The notes under the pieces are model-generated. The model had not been told where the DNA came from. It saw nothing but the letters and a program-made list of their open reading frames with translations, and ran no database searches. This document shows positions 56,674 through 64,000 of a stretch of DNA of 64,000 nucleotides, piece by piece. Position numbers and translations under genes: made by a program. Each line of letters begins with the position of its first letter. The first letter of the stretch is position 1. The DNA is from Phlyctochytrium arcticum (Eukaryota > Chytridiomycota > Chytridiomycetes > Chytridiales > Chytridiaceae), in the NCBI GenBank assembly GCA_025602905.1, contig JAHLKI010000038.1, positions 1 to 64,000 of the forward strand, in the 5' to 3' direction.

Positions 56674-58442
56674 CTAGCGAACTGTTTCAGAAAAGTTTGA
56701 TGGGAAAAGTCCTTTACGCCTCCGCCCAGCTTCCGAACCCAATCCTTCCCACCACCTGCAATAGTCATCAGTAAAAGGACTTTCCCTCATACGAGCAACA
56801 AAACTCACCCATCATCATGTGTCGCAATCACAGGAATAAGTTGCCCTTTAGCTATGTTGAGCTCTTCGGGAGCTTGCGCTTGGTAATCGTATAGCACACG
56901 AACTGGTCAAATAATCATTAGATATGGCAGGGAAGATCACGATGAGAAGCACATACCGGAAAACAAGACAGGCATACTCTCTGGTACATCATATGGATCA
57001 TATTGGAAAGTAGCGTCGCCTCCACCCAACATGGATCGTTGACCGGTCTCGGCCTGCCCTCCCATAGGATTCGGTGCTGAGGCAGTTGCCGCGGAAAAGA
57101 CAGGTGCGGAGAGTGGAGCTGATCCGCGGGATGATATGCTCTCGCGCCGGTCGTCAAGATATGCGCTGGAAAGAGGATGTCCGTCTACGTAGCCCGTCGA
57201 TGCACCATTCTCGCTCGTGTAAGCGTTGGCGGCAACCCCAAGTTTGTCAACACTGATACTGCTTTGCCGTGTGCCGGGTGCGGAGCCTTCCTGCGTTCTT
57301 GTGTAGTAGTTAACGTACTGTAGCGGTTCTATAAAGTAATATGTAAGACACGGAGACTACCCTGTGAAGTGAAAGTGAGTGCATACGTGGAATTTCAGTT
57401 CCTGTCGAGCTGCGGTCCAAAAATTGCGCAAGATCCTTTTCAAAGTCGCAAACTTCCAAAGACACCCGAACTCGCTCACAAGCCTCATCGTCAGCAACAC
57501 AAACTCCCGATATAAAATTTGCATAGTTCCAAATATTTCCACGCAAGAAATGGAACCGGTCCTCTTCCAATTTTTGGCACTCTACGCATGCTGTGCGGAA
57601 ATCGAACACCCACCGACGATGTAATTCGGTAAGCTTCTCCACCCCTGCCACATAGTCGGAGTCTGCCTGTTTCGCCTGTGACTGGGTCTTGTTTAGTTTC
57701 GCTTTGACCTGCCCAATGTTAATCTCGGATGTGGTTTTGATGTTATCAGGTACCAACCTTCTCGCCTTCCTTGCTCGAGGGATCTGCTCGCACTTGTGAC
57801 AACTGAGTGCTTTCCGCACACTTGTGCTCATAGCGCTCCTTGATTTTCAGAACGGCAGCGACTTGTGCGGCTTTGGCTTTCTGATGTTTTTCCACTACTG
57901 TATTATGCTAGACCATCGTTAGCTGAATCGATAAGTAACCTTGACGGGTAAAGCGTACATTCTTCCGTATGCCACTTTGAGTGGTCATAAAATCGCTCAA
58001 TGGTTTCTCCAGCTTCACGCGAATCTCTTGCGCCAAATCCAGATGTGCTTTCCCGCTCTTTTCTAGTTCCGCCCGAACAACGTCCATTGAATCTCGTAGC
58101 GTTCTACACATATCGATCAGCCATTACCCCTCCGGACCCCGATCGGAACAACCTTACCCAATCTCTTCTTTGGGACTAAAAGTTCGTGATAACTTTGATA
58201 ACCTCTTCCCGTATTCCTCTTCGATAGTAGCTCGCTCTTTAAGCATAGCATGGACCTCTTCACAAACATGCTTCCCGGAGCGCATGCGGCTCATCAGCAC
58301 TTCAAGGCCTTTATCATTGTCGCCCTGAATGAACAGACATGGTATCAAAAAAAACATGGTTTTGAGGTACGATCCAGTAAACAGCGCTTACCCAGAAAGA
58401 GTTGGCAAAGCATGGTTTCTCCATCGTGTCGGCCATCAACAT
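56674..58442 (-). CDS. F-BAR and SH3 protein, Cdc15/Imp2/PSTPIP family
   Basis: Eight exons (58392-58442, 58158-58324, 57959-58103, 57758-57907, 57387-57708, 56957-57328, 56809-56902, 56674-56755) yield 460 residues. The F-BAR domain covers about residues 10-260: FANSFWG, RMRSGKHVCEEV, ERATIEEEYGKRLSKL and a KTQSQAKQADSDY block. A Ser-rich linker leads to a C-terminal SH3 domain (about 398-456) with VLYDYQAQAPEELN, GWWEG and LFPSNF. In fungi such proteins bend membrane and organise the cytokinetic ring and septum. The first two in-frame ATGs (58442 and 58436) are equally plausible starts. It is head-to-head with the Slo-like channel gene. Confidence 0.93.
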
Positions 58443-58719
58443 TGAGACTTGCAGTCGCGGGCTTGTGGCCAGCGACCTGTGTTATCAGGAAAAAGTAATT
58501 GCGACGCTGGCTAGCAGTCTCTGGAGCTCTCCACTGTCCAGAATAGTCCCACGTCAAGTTTCGGCCGCTGACAATATACTTTCTTCTGGGATCTGCAGGG
58601 TGCTGTCAGTCCAATTTGAGATGGAGTTGTTTTGGGAAACCTGGGTGATCTCCACCTTTCTGGCGCGTCGATGAGCCACCAAACCGCTCAATCGCGAGAA
58701 CACGTGACATTGTATGTCA

Positions 58720-58732
58720 TAACCCTAACCCT
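58720..58732 (-). promoter_or_regulatory. Telomere-repeat-like motif in the F-BAR/Slo promoter
   Basis: TAACCCTAACCCT (two and a bit copies of the reverse telomere repeat) lies between the two divergent starts, about 290 bases from each. Telo-boxes of this type are known to bind Myb-like factors in other eukaryotes; function here is inferred. Confidence 0.4.
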
Positions 58733-59023
58733 CAGAGCGGCATGAGCTGGCTTTCCGACTTTTGGCAAGGATCTCCATGTCAAAAAGTTGCGCATGGAAT
58801 TGTTCAGCGGAAAGTCAAATTTATCACAACTCCAGCCACCCAGATTTTCCAGAGGAGGGCAGTGTTCCAGCTCTTTCCAATCACGGCCGCCCCAAGAAGC
58901 AGTCATTAGCTGGGTTAGAGGCAAGATCAGGGCTCTTTCCGCCACCACCTTCAGCAACCAGTTCTGAAGAGAGAGAGAGGTGGCCAGAGGTGGTGGGGCT
59001 CCTAGGCAGTAATCAATTTGAGC

Positions 59024-62000
59024 ATGTCGGACCGCCAACCGCTTCTTGCGTCGGCGGCTCGCACCAGTCATGCCGGGCTTGGCAAGACAAAGGGAGTGAA
59101 CCCTTCTTGGTCTCCACAGGGCAAGAAATGGATGAAGAAACCCGTAGCTGCATCATCTCCAGGGCAGAGTACGCGGCGTGGGTCTTCCCATGTTCGGCTC
59201 CCCGATTCGAGTTCGGATGAAGATAGTGACCCCGATGATTCTAATGTTTTCTCGCCTGTTGTGAAGGATTCCGAAGTCACTGCCAAAGTATGTGAGCAGA
59301 GGCAGCCAACGCGTCGTGAACGTTGGGCGTACTACATGGACTATACTACCTTTGGCCGATGGTAGGTGAACTGATCTCGCATCCTCTGATGTGTCCGACG
59401 CTGTGTCTTACTGGTCCCTATAAGGTGGCAAGTATTGGATGCAGCTTTAAATGTGGCATATGTGGTTCTGTTCATACACATGACAACTTACATCATTGCG
59501 CCCTCTCGCGATCCCACTGCTCGACCCGGCGCACCGCCAGACACCTTATTCATGGCAGATATGATATTGGCCATAATCATTCTTGCGCAGTACGTTCCTC
59601 GCGTGTATTTGTCCTTGGAGCCAGGAGCAGCAGCGATCTCTGGCATGTCACTCGCGTCCTATCTGGCAACTTTACCAGTGATTTATGCTTATTTTCAACA
59701 TGATGATGCAAACACTGACTATCTTGATGCGAGCCAATTTCTTGCATTTCTGTATCCATTACGCTTTTGGCGAATGCACCTCTCTGTCATGTCCATCTTT
59801 GCCCCAAGGTGAGGATATCTTGCATTTTCCCATTAGGTATTTGCTGATTTTATCCTGTGACATAGTAAAACCGTCGGGTTCAATTTTTCCCCTATTACAC
59901 AAAAAGCCGTCAAGCTTGGGTTATCAATCTTCAATACGTTAATCACGGTTACAGCATGGGTCCATATCTGCTTATACATTGTGCAGGTCGGGAAAACAAG
60001 TGTCCTATTCCTTGAACGTTTCACTGAACCTCGTACCGTTATGCAGAATTATTACGATCTGAGTTTTTTCGATGTGTTCTACACTATTGCGGGTATGTTG
60101 ACGTTACAATTGAGTTCGCTTTTTTGACATTTTGGTTAATCTTCACACGTCAGTTTCATCGACCTCGGGTCTGAGCACACAAATCATTCCCGACAACACC
60201 TTCAGTCGTATCGTCATCATGGTACGTTTGTGGTAGGATTTAAACAAAGGAGTGAAGCTCATATGGTTCCCAGTATGTGATGATCGTGGGCGCCATTTTC
60301 ATTCCTACAAATTTGGCAGAGCTCTTGGCACTGGTACGCAATAAGTCCCCATACGACAAATCCTACAAGGGAAGCTTGTATCGGTCGCACGTCCTCATTG
60401 TAGGAAATTTGGAATATAATTCCTTAAGAGATTTCTTGTGGGAATTTTTCTGCGAGGTACAAAGAATATGCCTTTTTTCATTCGGTCCTCAACTCATTCG
60501 ATCGCTGTAGGATCACGGGACAGCCACTATGACAACTCAAGTCGTGCTCATGGCTCCATTGGAACCCTCTGAAGATGTGGAAAGTCTGCTTGTACGTGAT
60601 CCTTTCTGAAACCTTTCTATTACGCCTTTGACGTTTTGTTTTTTTAGGCCGATCCGCTATATATCAGTCGCGTCAAGTATGTCAAAGGATCCCCCATGTC
60701 GTTTCGGTCGCTTCAGAAAGCGAAAGCACGGGAGGCCAAAGCGTGTTTTGTGCTAGCTAGTACCTTTTCCGACAAGGGTGCAGAGGAGGATGATGCCGAA
60801 ACTGTTATGACTGCACTGGTTTGTTGTGCACGAGATTGAGATGCAGTAGCCCTCTGATCATGAATCTTAGGCAATCAAAAAGTTCCACAAGAAAGCAAAC
60901 ATTTTCGCCCAGGTTGTCCTTCCGGGGAACAAAATCCATTTTCAAATACTGGGTGCGTAAACTTGCTTCACATGATGTCAAGTTTCTTACGGTGTCATAG
61001 CCGATCACATTCTCTGCATCGATGAGTTCAAGCATGGAATGCTGGCGCAGAATTGCTTAGCACCCGGATTTTCGACGCTAATGTACTTGTTGACAACATC
61101 CATTCCCAACTCGATCAAGGACACTTTCAAGGAGCGCAGTCGGAACAGTGAGTGGATACCTGAATATGCCGATGGGGCAGAAATGGAAATATATGCGGTA
61201 TGATCGCTCTGCAAATCTAGTTGTTTCCCACTTTAACTTCCCATCAGGTCAACTTATCCTCTTTGTTTGCTGGAATGTCATTTCCGAAAGCCGCGGAGCG
61301 TATTTACATGAGTCACGGTGCGCTCGTGTTCGCCATCGGGTTCAAGGTTGCGAACTCTGAACCGACGATTGTGATGAACCCTCAGAACTACGTGATCTGC
61401 GGTGGTGAAACGGCGTATATAATAACGACCCAAAGCGCGGTGGCGGATACTATTGCGAGTGAAGGAGTTTCACTAAACGACGTCTCCGATGCTTACAACC
61501 CGATTAGCCTGTTGAGCCAGATGCCTGATGATCGTGGGATGAGTACGTCGCCAATGGATGCAAGCAGTCCCAAGCAACCTGAGGAGCTTCGCGACGAATC
61601 GCCGCGCGAGACTCCTCCTCGTCTATCAACATCAGCCAAATCTGCTAAAAATGACTTGATAAGCTTCGGAAGCAAAGTCCGCGCGGCACCCAATGTGGAG
61701 CAGGATGCCCCGTCAGCTGAATCAGTTCTAAATAATTCCGTTTCCCGCGACAAGTTGAAAGAATCCATTCAAGCTCCCAAAGAAGCACCAACTTGGACGC
61801 TACCTAAAGATGTTGAAAATCACGTCCTTGTTTGTTGCCTGGGTGATTCGTTCCCTCGAAATTTGGCGTTCTTCGTCGCACCCTTCCGGCACAAGGATCT
61901 GAGGCCAATCGTGATTCTCTGCAAGGAAGAGCCCGCGTGTGAACAATGGGCTAAATTATCGGCCTTTACGCAAGTCTATTACGTTATAGGCTCACCCATG

Positions 62001-63025
62001 TCTCGGAAAGACTTGAAGTTGGCCAGCGTGAGCAAGGCATCAACCGCAGTAATCATGGCTAATCCGCTCCAACAAAAGTGAGTAATGATTGCTTCAAGGA
62101 GGTTTTGACTTTACCCTGATTGGATTTTACAGTCGTGCGGACCGGGCTGCCGACGCAAACGCCTTGCTGTCGGTCTTGAATATCCAGGCCATGACCTCTG
62201 ACGTGGAGGACCGCAATATTTTCACAATGGTGGAGTTCATACATCCAGAAAATGCAAAGTTTATCGGCAATGGAGAGAAATACTACAGTGATGGCGTTCA
62301 TGGTATGATATGGAAAGTTCATCGTAGTCACTTTCTTGAATCTAACGACTCATTTTACATAGGTCACGATCTTATGCCTTGTTTCGTTGCTGGTATATCC
62401 AAAATCAGTCAAGACCGCATAACACCCGTTTCTAACTTTCTCTATTCAGGCCATGTCTTTTTCAATGGAATGTTCTCCTCGCTGTTATGTCAGACCTATT
62501 ACAACCCTCACCTTCTTCATGTTCTCAAGGTTCGCAACTTTTATCTTATGCCTTCTCCTCGTTGCACTTGCCCGCAATTTAACATGATTTATATAGCACT
62601 TCATCTTCAACGGCACGCACTATCCGAGCTCCCAACAGGCCGCGTCGTCAGGACGCGTGTTCTCATCAATCTTCCGTTCCGATAGTCATCCAGCTTGGTT
62701 TGACTTCTTGACTCAGCAGCTGGCTAGTCCATCTGCGGAACTGAAAATTGAGCCGGATTCATGCGACCGTCAGCAAAACCACGGGAATCTTTTCCAGATT
62801 CAAGTACCGGAAAAATATGCCGGCGTCTCCTATGGAGTGCTACTGAAGGACTTGTTGCGAGATCATCACGCCCTGGCAATTGCATTATATAGACGAACCG
62901 TCGAGCGTAGAAGCCTATTAAAATACGTTGTCGTCAACCCAAAGTCGGCTTTACGATTGAGGGACGATGATTTCGTGTTTATATTTGCCGAGAAAGTTCC
63001 GGTTTGGGCATCTAACGGACTCTGA
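59024..63025 (+). CDS. Slo/BK-type channel homologue with a non-canonical selectivity filter
   Basis: Fourteen exons (59024-59361, 59425-59808, 59866-60092, 60154-60221, 60274-60456, 60511-60591, 60648-60818, 60871-60952, 61001-61197, 61248-62077, 62133-62302, 62363-62392, 62450-62529, 62597-63025) give 1089 residues. After a Ser/Asp-rich N-terminus come six membrane helices (about residues 120-365). A cytosolic gating ring of two RCK domains begins at about 388 (YRSHVLIVGNLE), with the BK-family block AQNCLAPGFSTL near 540 and a second RCK domain after about 745. The pore loop reads TSGLST (residues 320-325; 60162-60179) where potassium channels have TVGYGD, so ordinary potassium selectivity is not expected. 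Ion preference is unknown. Confidence 0.88.
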
Positions 63026-63192
63026 AAAAGCTGTAACTTAGGGTATATAGCGGAAATTTTTCTTTTTTTTTGGTAGCATTATCAGCATATATCTGACCAC
63101 ACCACAAGAAAGTCGGAGTATCATGTATCAAAATTGAGCGCAACCAAACGAGTATTTCTCCAAGCTCGAGATATCTGACGTCCATCATCTCA

Positions 63193-64000
63193 CTAGGCCA
63201 CAGCAGCTGCCCGTCGTGCAAAGTATCTCACGTCTACGTCCCCATCCTCTGACATTTTTGTCAACGCAGGCTGAATCTGCTCAGCAAGAGCATTTCCGAG
63301 GTTCGCCTTGCGCACCAGAGGAATAATCTGCTCCAAGGCCTTGGCAACGTTGAAACGAATGTTGGGAATAGGGTCATTTGCGAGGGTGTTGATGGTAGGA
63401 AGGATGAAATCGCGGAGAGTTTCGCCATTGGAGGCATGAGATAATGCCTATGAATTGATAAGCATAATGCTTGAAGAAAGATTACGGGTAGGTTTGGTCT
63501 TACGGTCAAAGCGAAAACAGTGGTCATTCGGTAAAGATAATTTTGGTGCTGTGCCATCTGCGAAATTTTCGGTAGAATGGCTTGCTTGGCCCACTCAACC
63601 CCAAAGACTTCGGTCAAATTTCGCAGGTTTACTGTAGCAGCCTCCCGAATGGAGAAGACGCAGTCACCGAGCCATGACATACACAGGCTTCCAAGTTTCT
63701 CATCAAAGAACTCCACTCCCTAGCATGGAGCACTTCTCAGCACACATCGACAAATAACAAAATTGCGCTGGCACTTACGAGTTGCTTCGCAAGAAGTGGA
63801 ATATTTTCGATAATCGCCAAACGCACACGCCATTGCTTATCCTCAGCAAGCTCCACAATTGCTGGCAAAAGCGATTGAGACAGCAACTCAATTCCAATTA
63901 CTGCAGATAAAATATGAGACACTGAGTTCCGGATGGCATGGAGATATGAATCATACCATCATTAACGCGATCGAGCTTCGAAATGATGTTGAGACGGACC
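63193..64000 (-). CDS. PP2A scaffold subunit A (PR65), 3' part
   Basis: The gene runs off the right edge. Four exons are visible (63957 onward, 63779-63900, 63504-63719, 63193-63447), ending with a TAG stop at 63193-63195. They encode the last HEAT repeats: [58 protein letters not shown], the [14 protein letters not shown] block and the [11 protein letters not shown] repeat, closely following PR65/Tpd3. This subunit holds the catalytic and regulatory subunits of protein phosphatase 2A together. The 5' part and start are outside the window. Confidence 0.94.

Noticed and set aside
58720..58732. Interstitial telomere tract
   Set aside because: Only about two repeat units, placed between two genes; a promoter telo-box is more likely than a fused chromosome end.

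Overview
The window looks like a piece of a nuclear genome from a zoosporic (flagellated) early-diverging fungus, most likely a chytrid. The genes have fungal content (HbrB/Bit61-type TORC2 subunit, F-BAR/SH3 cytokinesis protein, GET1, ribophorin I, SPC24) together with genes of motile cilia and centrioles (DRC4/GAS8 and a CEP295-like protein) that most fungi lack. Protein genes are split by many short introns, mostly 50-110 nt with GT-AG borders and a few GC-AG, and spliced reading frames close exactly for nearly every gene. No bacterial features, rRNA, tRNA or CRISPR were seen. All assignments come from reading translations and motifs; no database search was possible.

Bases 1-9700 are repeat-rich. 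Here lie a DIRS-type tyrosine-recombinase retrotransposon (1186-6034) with inverted terminal repeats and an internal complementary region, a solo LTR nested inside it (3525-3780), and an odd gag-only retroelement (6472-8407) whose two ends are the same U3 end in inverted orientation, flanked by a perfect 5-bp target duplication. Little else is recognisable in this stretch.

From 9749 to the end the DNA is gene-dense, with many head-to-head pairs sharing 100-600 bp promoters. In order: MIT-like/RasGEF protein (+), full ABCC/MRP transporter (-), PH-domain protein (+), MMTAG2-like RS-rich protein (+), OST1 (-), SPC24 (+), an unrecognised protein with C-terminal membrane helices (-), DRC4 (-), CHMP5/VPS60 (-), alpha-SNAP (+), SNAPC3 (+), glycogen phosphorylase (+), TMEM223-like (-), an OB-fold protein resembling TPP1 (+), QCR8 (-), a decayed tyrosine recombinase (+), HbrB/Bit61 (-), tRNA t6A dehydratase (+), STN1 (-), CEP295-like (+), ATP23 (+), AP-2 alpha (+), NMN adenylyltransferase (-), GET1 (+), F-BAR/SH3 protein (-), Slo/BK-like channel with an altered selectivity filter (+), and the 3' part of PP2A scaffold subunit A (-). 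These are mostly unlinked housekeeping functions: membrane traffic, mitochondrial respiration and assembly, telomere maintenance, tRNA modification, cytoskeleton and flagellum. A short GCTAGGG(T/C)-type motif related to the telomere repeat recurs in several of the shared promoters.
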